NCBI RefSeq assembly: GCF_024494695.1
Contig: NZ_JANHDP010000002.1
Location: 558,001-622,000, forward strand
Direction of reading: 5' to 3'
DNA length: 64,000 bases
DNA from: Natronoarchaeum rubrum
Lineage (GTDB): Archaea > Halobacteriota > Halobacteria > Halobacteriales > Natronoarchaeaceae
The notes beneath the pieces were generated by a model. It ran no database searches and was not told the origin of the DNA. It saw only the letters and a program-made list of their open reading frames with translations. The position numbers were made by a program, and so were the translations under genes. Shown here in pieces: positions 33,616-42,493 of the stretch (positions within the stretch are counted from its first letter, which is position 1; every line of letters starts with the position of its first letter).

Positions 33616-34071
33616 ATGGACTCGATTCGCTGGGCGAAACTGTCCGACGATGAACTCGACGAGTTCCTCGACGATGGCGGGACCGGCGTAATTTCCTTTT
33701 CGACGGCCGCCGACGAGCCGCCGTTCACCGTTCCGGTGTCGTACGGCTACTACGCCGACGAGCGGCAGTTCTACTTCCGCCTCTCGTTCCCCGACGAAGG
33801 GGGCAAGGCCGAGTTTCTCGACCACCCGGTCGCGTTCGTCGCCCACGGACGGGAGGACGGCCAGTGGCGAAGCGCCGTCGCGACCGGTCAGCTCGAGGAG
33901 GTGTCGGATGCACCCTACGAGTCGATGCAAGTACAGGGGCTGTGGGCGGTGCGGATCCCCAGGGTCGACATCTTCGATCGTCCGCCCGAAGACGTTCCAT
34001 TCCGCGACTTCCGTCTCGTCCCGGACACGCTCGACGGGCGCAAGGAGTTCCGATCGGACGCGGAGTCGTAG
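33616..34071 (+). CDS. Pyridoxamine-5'-phosphate-oxidase-fold flavoprotein
   Basis: The 151-residue protein has the split-barrel flavin-binding pattern: N-terminal 'KLSDDELDEFLDDGGTGVIS', then 'PPFTVPVSYGYYADERQFYF', 'LDHPVAFVAHGREDGQW' and 'SAVATGQLEEV'. Such proteins bind FMN, F420 or haem. Without a fuller comparison the cofactor and substrate are open. It precedes an alpha/beta hydrolase gene by about 200 bases, but that gene seems to have its own promoter. Confidence 0.82.
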   Translation: MDSIRWAKLSDDELDEFLDDGGTGVISFSTAADEPPFTVPVSYGYYADERQFYFRLSFPDEGGKAEFLDHPVAFVAHGREDGQWRSAVATGQLEEVSDAPYESMQVQGLWAVRIPRVDIFDRPPEDVPFRDFRLVPDTLDGRKEFRSDAES

Positions 34072-34153
34072 CGTCGGTCGCTCTGTCCAACGTCGCCGAC
34101 CGGCGGACGCCGGTTTCCCGCACCGTACCAGCTATCCCGCGGGACGCTGCTGG

Positions 34154-34161
34154 GTATTTTT
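34154..34161 (+). promoter_or_regulatory. TATA box upstream of a short coupled ORF
   Basis: GTATTTTT is centred 27-28 bases before the GTG at 34185, as expected for a leaderless start there. Confidence 0.4.
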
Positions 34162-34184
34162 GCATCAGTGCTCTAGAACACGAC

Positions 34185-34280
34185 GTGTCCCACAGACTGA
34201 CTGCGCGTTCGATCGACCCCGACCGTCTCGACGATCGCACTGCACTTCGATTGCTGCTCCGCGACTCGACCGACGGATGA
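34185..34280 (+). CDS. Possible 31-codon ORF coupled to the hydrolase gene
   Basis: GTG at 34185 opens a 31-residue frame (MSHRLTARSIDPDRLDDRTA, then LRLLLRDSTDG) that could form one amphipathic helix. Its TGA overlaps the ATG of the next gene (ATGA, 34277-34280), a typical coupling arrangement, and a TATA box sits about 28 bases upstream. It has strong third-position G/C. It may be a leader peptide or simply chance. Confidence 0.35.
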   Translation: MSHRLTARSIDPDRLDDRTALRLLLRDSTDG

Positions 34281-35083
34281 CTGCGGGAGAGCCCCATCGC
34301 CTCGAAACCCCGGACGGTCTCACGCTCGCTGCCGCGCGCCACCGCGCTGACGGTCCCACGAAGGGGGCGGTCTTGCTCGCGCACGGACTCGCTCAGGACA
34401 TGGACGAGGGCGGGATGTTCGTCCGCCTCGCCGACCGTCTCACCGAGGCCGGCTTCGATGCCGTCCGGTTTACCTATCGCGGTCACGGGGACAGCGACGG
34501 CGACCCGAGCGGCGTGACGGTCGCGGGCGAACGCCTCGACTTCGAGACCGCGTTCGAGTACGTCACCGCCGAGTGTCCGGGCCCGTACTTCGTCGTGGCC
34601 AAGAGCTTCGGCGCCGTCTCGACGTGCCTTTCGCTCGACCGCTTCGGCGACGACCTCTCGGGCGTCGTTCTCTGGAACCCGGTGCTGGACGTGGACGGGA
34701 CCTTCCTCGATCCGACGCTCCCGTGGGGCGTTCGAAACTTCACCGGCGAGCAGTTGGCGGAACTCCGGGCGACCGGGACGCTCAGCGTCGACGGTCGATT
34801 CGAGATCGGGCGGGTGCTGTACGACGAACTCCGGCGATACGATCCCGACGACCGTCTCGGCGAGAGCTCGCTTCCGGCGCTCGTGATCCACGGCGACGCT
34901 GACGAGATCGTCCCCTACGAGGACGCGCGACGCGTCGCGATGCAACACGGAGCCGACTTCCACACAATCGAGGGAGCAGGCCACGGTTTCGTCACACCCG
35001 GCGAACCGACGCCGGGTCGCGATGCCGACCGAGAACAGGACCGCCGCACGGTCGCGTGGATCGACGAACGGGTCGATCCCTGA
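34277..35083 (+). CDS. Alpha/beta hydrolase
   Basis: The 268-residue serine hydrolase has the oxyanion-hole segment 'LLAHGLAQDMDEGG', the nucleophile elbow 'VVAKSFGAVS' (AxSxG form), the Asp in 'VIHGDADEIVPYEDA' and the His in 'EGAGHGFVTP'. The triad is complete. The substrate is unknown; the family includes esterases and acyl-thioesterases. The ATG overlaps a short upstream ORF. It converges on the HxlR regulator gene 8 bases downstream. Confidence 0.85.
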   Translation: MTAGEPHRLETPDGLTLAAARHRADGPTKGAVLLAHGLAQDMDEGGMFVRLADRLTEAGFDAVRFTYRGHGDSDGDPSGVTVAGERLDFETAFEYVTAECPGPYFVVAKSFGAVSTCLSLDRFGDDLSGVVLWNPVLDVDGTFLDPTLPWGVRNFTGEQLAELRATGTLSVDGRFEIGRVLYDELRRYDPDDRLGESSLPALVIHGDADEIVPYEDARRVAMQHGADFHTIEGAGHGFVTPGEPTPGRDADREQDRRTVAWIDERVDP

Positions 35084-35091
35084 CCGAGCGC

Positions 35092-35463
35092 CTACAGTTC
35101 TTCGGAGGGGTCGGCGTCCCCCGGGTCGTCCAGCCACTCGTCGGCCCACGTTTCGAGATCCTCGAACACCGGTCGGAGCGCCTTCGCTTTCTCGCTGAGA
35201 CTGTAGTACACCGCGATCGGATCCGCCTCCTCGGAGCGCCGCTCGACGAGGTCGTTCTCCAGCAGGGTCTCCAGCGTCTGGGACAGCGTGCGCGACCGCG
35301 CTTCGGTCTCGCGTTTCAGCTCGTTGAATCGCAGTTCCCCGTCCTGGAGCGCCAGCAGCACGTTCAGTCGCCACGTCTCGCCGATGATGTCGACCGCGTG
35401 GACGATCGGACACGAGGTGCTGTTTGCCCGCTGGATCGCCTCTTTTCGTTCTTCAGCTGCCAT
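35092..35463 (-). CDS. HxlR-family winged-helix regulator
   Basis: The 123-residue protein is a typical HxlR/MarR-like factor: 'STSCPIVHAVDIIGETWRLN' with the conserved Cys-Pro near the N-terminus, recognition region 'LRFNELKRETEARSRTLSQT', and wing 'LVERRSEEADPIAVYYSLSE'. The Cys may sense oxidants or electrophiles, as in bacterial members. It is convergent with the hydrolase and divergent from the SulP transporter, which is its likely neighbour target through the 180-base shared region. Confidence 0.88.
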   Translation of the reverse strand: MAAEERKEAIQRANSTSCPIVHAVDIIGETWRLNVLLALQDGELRFNELKRETEARSRTLSQTLETLLENDLVERRSEEADPIAVYYSLSEKAKALRPVFEDLETWADEWLDDPGDADPSEEL

Positions 35464-35643
35464 CTAACAGCCCTACCGAGGGGGACGACGACAATAAAAC
35501 TGCGCGCCCGGTGTACTTCGGTATACCTGCCGCTCGCCCCTATCGGAGCCGCGTGTCGCTCCCGTACTATATGCGATGCCGACGTACCATCGCGCACGCT
35601 GAATCCAACAGCCGCGGCGGTCCCATCCGACGGGTGAGTCTCG

Positions 35644-37359
35644 GTGTCCACAGAATCCCTCAAAGAACGACTCAGCCGACAACTGTCGTCGATACTCCCG
35701 GTGCTGGAGTGGCTTCCGCGATACGATGCGTCGTGGCTTCGACTGGACGTCGTCGCGGGGATCACCGTCGCCGCGTCCGTCATCCCCGAAGGGCTGGCGT
35801 ACGCGTCGCTGGCGAACCTGCCACCGGAGACCGGCCTGTACGCCGGGTTGATGGCCGTCGTCGCCTACCTGTTGTTTGGCACTTCTCGGCAGCTCATCGT
35901 CGGACCGACTTCGGCGCTGGCGATCTTGCTCGCAAGCGGCGTCGGAGCGGTCGCCAGCGGGACCACCGCCTCGTACGCGTCGCTTGCTATCGTGACGACG
36001 CTCCTCGTCGGCGTCTTCGCGATTGTCGCGTGGGCGTTTCGGCTGGGATTTCTCGTCCACTTCATCTCGGACTCCGTACTCACGGGATTTTCCGCCGGCG
36101 CGGCGCTGTACATCATGTCCACACAGCTCGGGAAGCTGTTCGGGATCGAAGGCGGAGCCGGACCGTTCTACGAACGACTCTGGTACACCGGCACTCGACT
36201 CGGTGCGACGAATCCCGAGACCCTGGCCGTCGGCGTCGCCGGCGTCGCGTTGCTCGTCCTCGGAGAGCGGTACCTGCCACGATTTCCGAACGCGCTCGTC
36301 GTCGTGGTCCTCTCGATCGTGCTCGTGTCGGTGACTGATCTGCAGGCCCGCGGCGTCGCTGTCGTCGGCTCGATCCCGAGCGGGCTGCCCGCGCCGACGG
36401 TCCCGGCCATACCCAGCATCTCGACGCTCGGATCGCTCGTCCCGATCGCCGCCGCGCTGTTTCTGCTCTCGTACGTCGAAGGTATCGGCGTCGTCGAGAC
36501 GTTCGCCCGACGCCACGACGACGACCCCGACGCGAACCAGGAGCTGCTGGCCGACGGCGTCGCCAACCTGGCCGCCGGCTTCGGTGGCGGGTTCGTCGTC
36601 GGTGGCAGTATGTCCCGGTCGGCGCTCAACGACGCCGTCGGCGGCAAGACACAGCTCACGAACGCCGTCGTCGCGCTCGTGCTCGTCGCCGTCTTGCTCT
36701 TTCTCACCGGCGTGTTTAGGTCGCTCCCGGAAACGATTCTCGCGGCAGTCGTCATCGTCGCCGTCACGAGCCTGATCGACGTGCCCGCACTCCGGGAGCT
36801 GTACCACGTGAGCACGAGCGAGTTCGCCATCGCGATGGCGGCCCTGCTTGGCGTTCTCACGGTCGGGATGCTCTGGGGCGTCTTCGTCGGTGTGGGCCTC
36901 TCGTTGCTCGTTGCCATCGGCCGGGTCAGCAGTCCGACGACGCACGAACTCGGTCGGATTGACGGGACGGACCATTTCGTCGCTCTCGACCTGTATCCAG
37001 CGGCGGCGACCAGCCCGGACGTGTTCGTGTATCGCGTCGAGGCCGAACTGTTCTACGCGAACGCGGAGACGGTTCGAACTGACCTCCTCGATCGGCTTGC
37101 GAACCGCGATGCCGATAGCGAACTGGTCGTCTTCGATCTGACCTCGTCGCCGACGGTCGATTTCGGCGCCGCACAGATGCTCGAAAAACTCCGGCAGGAC
37201 CTCGACTCCCGCGGAATCGATCTTCGATTTGCGGGCGCGGACGCAGAGGTCGCCCAGATGTTCGAGACGACGGGACTCGCAGCCAGCGTCGACGGTGTGG
37301 CTCCCGAGGAATCGGTCGACGAGGTCGTCGAGCGCTGGCGAGCGGAGCGGTCGTCGTAG
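35644..37359 (+). CDS. SulP-family anion transporter with STAS domain
   Basis: The 571-residue protein carries about 12-14 TM helices and the SulP signature 'DVVAGITVAASVIPEGLAYA', 'GLMAVVAYLLFGTSRQLIVG' and 'SRSALNDAVGGKTQLTN'. The C-terminal STAS domain (about 455-560) includes 'VFVYRVEAELFYANAE' and 'LTSSPTVDFGAAQMLEKL'. It could move sulfate, bicarbonate or another anion. Start is GTG at 35644 (MSTESLKERLSRQL); no clear ribosome site. The HxlR gene is divergent. Confidence 0.92.
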   Translation: MSTESLKERLSRQLSSILPVLEWLPRYDASWLRLDVVAGITVAASVIPEGLAYASLANLPPETGLYAGLMAVVAYLLFGTSRQLIVGPTSALAILLASGVGAVASGTTASYASLAIVTTLLVGVFAIVAWAFRLGFLVHFISDSVLTGFSAGAALYIMSTQLGKLFGIEGGAGPFYERLWYTGTRLGATNPETLAVGVAGVALLVLGERYLPRFPNALVVVVLSIVLVSVTDLQARGVAVVGSIPSGLPAPTVPAIPSISTLGSLVPIAAALFLLSYVEGIGVVETFARRHDDDPDANQELLADGVANLAAGFGGGFVVGGSMSRSALNDAVGGKTQLTNAVVALVLVAVLLFLTGVFRSLPETILAAVVIVAVTSLIDVPALRELYHVSTSEFAIAMAALLGVLTVGMLWGVFVGVGLSLLVAIGRVSSPTTHELGRIDGTDHFVALDLYPAAATSPDVFVYRVEAELFYANAETVRTDLLDRLANRDADSELVVFDLTSSPTVDFGAAQMLEKLRQDLDSRGIDLRFAGADAEVAQMFETTGLAASVDGVAPEESVDEVVERWRAERSS

Positions 37360-37618
37360 CTGATGTGAGGCGCTACTTATTCTACGGTGGTGTCAAAATT
37401 ATAATAAAACGATAGCTTCAGATGAACAGCCGATACCTGTGTGTACGCACGTCATACCGATCCTTGCTTGAGGATTTCGACACGGCCCGTCCGTCATCTC
37501 ACCTCGATATTTGAGGCCTGGAAGAGATGTTCTGGCCGAGGAATACTCTGTGTTGTCCTCGAACTGTCGTTCTGGGAGAGCAACGGCTATCTATGGCTAA
37601 AGACTATTATAAACCGTG

Positions 37619-38698
37619 ATGCAAGCAGCGACATATCACGGCCGAAAAGACATCCGCGTCGAAGAGGTCACAGAAGAGACAGTCGGTCCAGACGACGTCA
37701 GAATCGACATCACTGCCTGCGGTATCTGTGGGTCAGACCTCCACGAATACACCGCCGGTCCGATTTTCGTTCCGGAGGGCGACCCGCACCCCGTATCCGA
37801 GGAAGTCGCGCCGATCAGGATGGGTCACGAGTACAGCGGCACCATCTCGGAAGTCGGCGACGCCGTGACCGGCCTCGATGTCGGTGACGCCGTTGCGGTC
37901 AACCCCATCCTCTACTGCGGGGAGTGTCGGCAGTGCCGAGAAGGAAACTACCACATCTGCGATTCGATCGGGTTCATCGGACTCTCCGGGGGGAGCGGTG
38001 GCTTCGCCGAGAGCGCGGTCGTCGACGCAGAACACGCCGTCCCGCTCGGGGAGGACGTCCCCGTCGAACACGGCGCACTGGTCGAGCCGCTCAGCGTTGC
38101 ACTACACGCGGTGCGCCGGTCCGGACTCCAGGCCGGCGATGCCGTCGCCGTGTTCGGGAGCGGACCGATCGGCCTCGCAGTGATCCAGTGTGCTCGCGTG
38201 GCCGGTGCGGGAACGATCTTCGTCTCCGAACCGCGCGACGCCAGGCGCGAACGGGCGGCAGACTGCGGCGCGACGGAACTCATCGACCCGTCGGCGACCG
38301 ATCCCGTCGAGTACATCCACTCGCACACCGACGGTGGCGCCGACATCACCTTCGAGGTCGCCGGCGTCGAACCCTCGTTCAATGCGGCCGTCGAGAGCAC
38401 GGCTCCGAGCGGCCGTACGACGATCGTGAGCATCTGGGAAGAGGAGGTCAGTACGCATCCGAACAACCTCGTCCTCGGCGAACGGACCGTGACCGGGACG
38501 CTCGCCTATCTCGGTGGACCGCGGTCCGACGAAGAGTACGGAATGGTGATCGACATGCTCGCCGATGGCCGTCTCGATCCGGACCCGTTCATCACCGGCC
38601 GAATCGGCCTCGACGAGATCGTCGCCAACGGGTTCGACCGACTTATCGATCCCGAGAGCGACCACGTCAAGATCCTCGTCAAGCCCGATATGGAGTGA
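37619..38698 (+). CDS. Zinc-dependent alcohol dehydrogenase (butanediol dehydrogenase-like)
   Basis: The 359-residue medium-chain dehydrogenase has the catalytic zinc Cys in 'DITACGICGSDLHEY', His-Glu in 'MGHEYSGTISEVG', the structural zinc Cys set in 'YCGECRQCREGNYHICD', and the NAD-binding 'VAVFGSGPIGLAVIQCARVA'. The insert 'GPIFVPEGDPHPVSEEVAP' after the catalytic zinc is typical of (R,R)-butanediol dehydrogenases. It should oxidise or reduce a diol, acetoin or sugar alcohol with NAD(P). I use the ATG at 37619, one codon inside a GTG. Confidence 0.9.
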   Translation: MQAATYHGRKDIRVEEVTEETVGPDDVRIDITACGICGSDLHEYTAGPIFVPEGDPHPVSEEVAPIRMGHEYSGTISEVGDAVTGLDVGDAVAVNPILYCGECRQCREGNYHICDSIGFIGLSGGSGGFAESAVVDAEHAVPLGEDVPVEHGALVEPLSVALHAVRRSGLQAGDAVAVFGSGPIGLAVIQCARVAGAGTIFVSEPRDARRERAADCGATELIDPSATDPVEYIHSHTDGGADITFEVAGVEPSFNAAVESTAPSGRTTIVSIWEEEVSTHPNNLVLGERTVTGTLAYLGGPRSDEEYGMVIDMLADGRLDPDPFITGRIGLDEIVANGFDRLIDPESDHVKILVKPDME

Positions 38699-38710
38699 AC
38701 TACCCCACCC

Positions 38711-38854
38711 TACTCGCTCACGCTGACGCCGCTCGCGTTCGTCGGATAGACTGAGCGATTCGACGGCGGTTCCGTCGGTGTCGTGGGCGTCCGTGAGACT
38801 CCCCGCGTCGATGCCGATGCACCGCTCGGGGTTCTCCGGGAGTCGTCGGGCAGA
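38711..38854 (-). pseudogene. TnpB (IS200/IS605-type OrfB) fragment
   Basis: The minus strand encodes about 48 residues closely resembling the start of the RuvC-like core of haloarchaeal TnpB: 'RRLPENPERCIGIDAGSLTD' then 'AHDTDGTAVESLSLSDERER', including the first catalytic Asp (GIDxG). A stop precedes it, and the downstream sequence loses similarity after 'RQRERV'. No transposon ends were found. It is a relic of an RNA-guided nuclease gene within the 365-base stretch 38699-39063, where I see nothing else. Confidence 0.7.
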
Positions 38855-39063
38855 TCACGGTGATAAGTGAGCGGGATCTAATCGGGTTTCGAGAGTCACA
38901 GTCGCGTCCGACCGCTCTTGAGACAGTCTACGATCTCCGGAGCGGTCGTGTTCTGGGGGAGAGTAGTCTCTCAACTTCTCGATCAGGCTCGTGGGGGCAC
39001 GTCTCAGCGGTTTCTGACGAATCGAGGGGATGACCACGCCCCGGATATTTGGCCATCAAAATC

Positions 39064-40740
39064 ATGAGGCTACCTATGACCCCGGGAGAGTCTCCTTCAA
39101 ACGGGAGTCCTTCTCAATCTGGGGGAATACAGCCGAGGATACAATACTGGGCTCCAGCAATCGCCGTGAGTCTGACGACGTTCCTCGTGGTTCTCAATGC
39201 ATCCCTGATGAACGTGGCGATCCCTACGATGGTAGACGAGTTCGACACCACGATCACCGTGATCCAGGGGGCCGTTTCACTCTACTCGCTGGTGATCGCT
39301 GCGCTGATTCTGCCGGCCGGTACGTTGCCGTCTCGCCATAGTGTCAGGCGTGTAATGACAGTCGCACTGATCGTCTACGCCGGGGGGACGCTGGTGGCGT
39401 CGATTAGCTGGAACACCACGATCCTCTATCTCGGCTGGTCGCTCGTCGAAGGGGCCGCAGCCGCCGTGTTGTTTCCCCTGACGTTCACTGTATTGACGGT
39501 CAGTTACGAAGACGACGACCGGGCGAAGGCGTTCGGACTGTTGGCTGGTGTGAGCGGGGTCGGTTCGACTCTCGGACCCATCATCGGCGGCGCGCTAACC
39601 ACGTACGCGAGTTGGCGATGGGGATTTACGCTCCAGATTGTCGGTGTCGGGTGTATTCTCTATTTCGTTCAATACGTGAGTCCGACTCCGCTGTCCGAAA
39701 CGCGCAGTTCGCTGGACAAAGGTGGGACAGTGCTGTCCATCGTCGGTGCGACGACGCTCGTCACCGGGTTCCTTCTTACCGGCAAGTACGGGTGGTTAGT
39801 CGAACGACGGCCGTTCTTCGTCGGTGCGGTGCAGTTCAATCCGCTTGGGACGTCGCCGGCGATCTGGCTTTTCGGGGTCGGACTGCTCGCGTTTGCCGCG
39901 TTCGTTCAGTACGAACGCCGACTGGAACGTGCCGGAGAGTCACCGCTGGTACCGATGAGCGTACTGACGAACCGTCCCTTTTTAGCCGGCGTTATTACGT
40001 ACAACATCCGATCGATAATCTCGGCTGGTTTCCTGTTTATCTTCCCGGTCTATCTTCAGGCAGTACTCGGATACACCGCCTTTGAAACCGGGCTGGCGTT
40101 GTTACCGTATTCTCTCGCGTCGGTCCTTTTTGCGGCGTTTACGACCAACTGGCGAACGTACGTCTCGCCAAAGACGCTTATCCAGGTCGGTATCGTGTGT
40201 ATGGGCGTTGGACTGGTGCTGTTGTACGAGCAGACGGGCCCAGACCAGACGATCAGCGGGATGGTTATCCCAGTAACGCTGTATGGAATCGGCGTCGGGC
40301 TCATACTGGGACAGATCACGAATATGACGATGTCGGCTGTCCCCACCGCGGACTCCGCCGAGGCATCCGGCGTCCTGAACGTCAGCAGTTCGATCGGGTT
40401 TGCCCTGGGGACAGCAGTCGTCGGCTCGTACTTTCTCGGACACTTCTACGGTGGTGTCGTCGATAGAGTGCTCCGAGCGGAACACGTGGCCGTTTCGACG
40501 GAGCAACGAAACGATCTGGTGATCGCTCTCGAAGATGCAGCAGAGACGGCGACCGAAGCCACACAGCAGCGCTTCGTGAGCCAACTCACTCCGACACAAC
40601 AACAATTGCTCGAAGGGATCTTCGAGGCCGCGATGTTCGACGCTCAACGAGCGACGCTGCTCCTCCTCGTACTGATCGTGCTGCTCCTGCTTATTGCATC
40701 GACGTTCCTTCCGCGGCAGATACCGGAAGCCGACGAGTGA
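39064..40740 (+). CDS. MFS multidrug-type transporter (DHA2, 14 TM)
   Basis: The 558-residue protein has about 14 TM helices, with the first-helix motif 'TTFLVVLNASLMNVAIPTM', motif A-like 'LPAGTLPSRHSVRRVMTVAL', and the antiporter motif C 'GLLAGVSGVGSTLGPIIGGA'. The long C-terminal loop before the last helix contains a Gln/Glu-rich stretch. It probably exports organic cations or toxic compounds. Codon use is less GC-rich than in neighbours. The start is uncertain: ATG at 39064 or 39076, or TTG at 39049. Confidence 0.88.
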   Translation: MRLPMTPGESPSNGSPSQSGGIQPRIQYWAPAIAVSLTTFLVVLNASLMNVAIPTMVDEFDTTITVIQGAVSLYSLVIAALILPAGTLPSRHSVRRVMTVALIVYAGGTLVASISWNTTILYLGWSLVEGAAAAVLFPLTFTVLTVSYEDDDRAKAFGLLAGVSGVGSTLGPIIGGALTTYASWRWGFTLQIVGVGCILYFVQYVSPTPLSETRSSLDKGGTVLSIVGATTLVTGFLLTGKYGWLVERRPFFVGAVQFNPLGTSPAIWLFGVGLLAFAAFVQYERRLERAGESPLVPMSVLTNRPFLAGVITYNIRSIISAGFLFIFPVYLQAVLGYTAFETGLALLPYSLASVLFAAFTTNWRTYVSPKTLIQVGIVCMGVGLVLLYEQTGPDQTISGMVIPVTLYGIGVGLILGQITNMTMSAVPTADSAEASGVLNVSSSIGFALGTAVVGSYFLGHFYGGVVDRVLRAEHVAVSTEQRNDLVIALEDAAETATEATQQRFVSQLTPTQQQLLEGIFEAAMFDAQRATLLLLVLIVLLLLIASTFLPRQIPEADE

Positions 40741-40952
40741 ACGGTCTACCCTGGGTTCGTCTCGGGATTCTCGACGACTCTCGTACCGACACCGGGCAAT
40801 TCTCGACAGCGGTCTGTCGTCGATGCGCCTGCGAATATTTGTGACTGGGTGTGGGAGAACGTCGCATGTTGGTCGTGTGGGCCGAGAGTTGCGGTTCCTC
40901 CGGTGCGTGGTACACGGATACTCGTGCTCCCGGTTTCGGAGGTCGATGAACA

Positions 40953-42182
40953 GTGTCCGTTCACGTCAGCCTCGACGTGGTCGCCCTCGTCGCGGCCATC
41001 GTCGGCCTCGGTGTAGGGGCGCAGTTGCTCGCCGCGAAGTACCGGGTGCCGAGCGTACTGTTTCTCCTCCTCACGGGCGTCGCCATCGGTCCGGAGGGCC
41101 TCGGGTTGATACCGCCTGACGCCGCCGGCGGTGCGCTCTCGACCATCGTCGGCGTGAGCGTCGCCATCATCATCTTCGAGGGGACGTTTCGCCTCGAGTA
41201 CGGGGCCATCTGGAAGACGTCGAAGGCGGTCAGCCGGATGATCACGATCGGAGCGGTCATCGCGTTCGTCGGGACGGCGCTGACCGTGCGCCTACTGCTG
41301 GGAGCGAGCTGGGACATCGCGTTTCTCGTCGGCGCGCTGCTGGTCGCCACCGGCCCGACGGTCATCGCGCCGATTCTCGCGGTGGTTCCCGTTCGCGAGG
41401 AGGTCGCCACGACCCTCGAAGTCGAAGGGATCGTAAACGACGTCACGGCCGCGGTGCTTGCGGTCGTCCTCTTCAAGGCAATGACGGCCCAGCAACTCGC
41501 GCCGGGCGGGTACGTGTGGCTCTTCGTCCAGCGTCTCGCGACGGGAGTGATCGTCGGACTCGTGGTCGCCGGGATCGTCTGGTATCTCCTTACTCAGGTC
41601 GAACATCCATCCGAGACCGCGCCGCAGACGGCCCGGTTGCTCGTGCTGGCCGGTGCCGTCATCGCGTTCGCCGCCGCTGACTCGGTGTTCTCGGAGGCCG
41701 GGATCGTTGCCGCCGCCACTGCGGGATTCGTCCTCGGAAGTCTCGAACTGCCCTATCAGGAGGAGATACTACAGTTCATGAGGGACGAGACGTTACTGGT
41801 CCTTTCGTTCGTCTTCATCACGCTCGCGGCGTTACTCGAGTTCGAAGAACTCCTCGCTCTGGGAGTCGCCGGGCTGGCGGTCGTCGCGGTCCTGATGCTC
41901 GTGATCCGTCCGCTGGCCGTTTTCGTTTCGACAATCGCGGTCGGCTTCACGACGAGCGAACGGCTGTTCGTGAGCTTCGTCGGCCCGCGGGGGATTATCC
42001 CCGCGTCGGTCGCGACTCTGTTCGCCGTCCGGCTGCAGACGGAGAGGCCCCCGTCGGATCCTTCGGGAGCGCATTTGCTGCTCGGCACCGTGTTTCTCAC
42101 CATTCTCGTCACGGTCGTCATCGAAGCGGGGTTGGCGAGACAGGTCGCCGGTGTGCTTGGGGCGACCGAGTCGGAGCAGTGA
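40953..42182 (+). CDS. CPA1-type Na+/H+ antiporter
   Basis: The 409-residue membrane protein has about 12 TM helices. Family marks are 'LLLTGVAIGPEGLGLIPPDA', 'IIIFEGTFRLEYGAIWKTSK', 'LLVATGPTVIAPILAVVPVR' and the ion-binding 'VEGIVNDVTAAVLAVV' with the conserved Asn-Asp pair. It likely exchanges Na+ for H+, important for a salt-in halophile. It lacks the usual C-terminal TrkA or Usp extension. Start is GTG at 40953 (MSVHVSLDVVALV). Confidence 0.9.
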   Translation: MSVHVSLDVVALVAAIVGLGVGAQLLAAKYRVPSVLFLLLTGVAIGPEGLGLIPPDAAGGALSTIVGVSVAIIIFEGTFRLEYGAIWKTSKAVSRMITIGAVIAFVGTALTVRLLLGASWDIAFLVGALLVATGPTVIAPILAVVPVREEVATTLEVEGIVNDVTAAVLAVVLFKAMTAQQLAPGGYVWLFVQRLATGVIVGLVVAGIVWYLLTQVEHPSETAPQTARLLVLAGAVIAFAAADSVFSEAGIVAAATAGFVLGSLELPYQEEILQFMRDETLLVLSFVFITLAALLEFEELLALGVAGLAVVAVLMLVIRPLAVFVSTIAVGFTTSERLFVSFVGPRGIIPASVATLFAVRLQTERPPSDPSGAHLLLGTVFLTILVTVVIEAGLARQVAGVLGATESEQ

Positions 42183-42493
42183 GTGCCGAACTCGATCAGT
42201 GAACAGGGTGTACGACCACTCGGAGAACGCAACGCTCCAGATGAATGCGGAACGAAAGGTCGGGATCAGAGAGAATCAAAGAGCGAAACCGCTGGCACCA
42301 GAGGCGCGTGCAGAATGTGGTGAGAACACTCCAGTCGCACTGGACGTGCTGTCCGCTGTGTGGAACACAATACGGTCCCTGAGAAACCGCTCTATCTGGA
42401 TCAGCAGGTTCTGCGCGGTCCGGAACGCAGACCGGATGAGAATCACCAGCGGAGGAAAGAACGTTTTAGCCTTGGCGGGATATTCGTTCGACA
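42183..42493. other. 311-base intergenic stretch
   Basis: No convincing gene. An open frame from 42241 (MNAERKVGIRENQRAKPLAP) overlaps the next start, has weak codon bias and no recognised motif; its 'EARAECGENTPVAL' part is faintly like TnpB C-termini but too short to call. An AT-rich 'GAACGTTTTAGCCTTGG' near 42459-42475 is a plausible TATA for taw1. Confidence 0.4.

Noticed and set aside
37603..37614. TATA-like TATTATAAACC just before the alcohol dehydrogenase
   Set aside because: It is only about 10 bases before the ATG, too close for a haloarchaeal promoter of that start.
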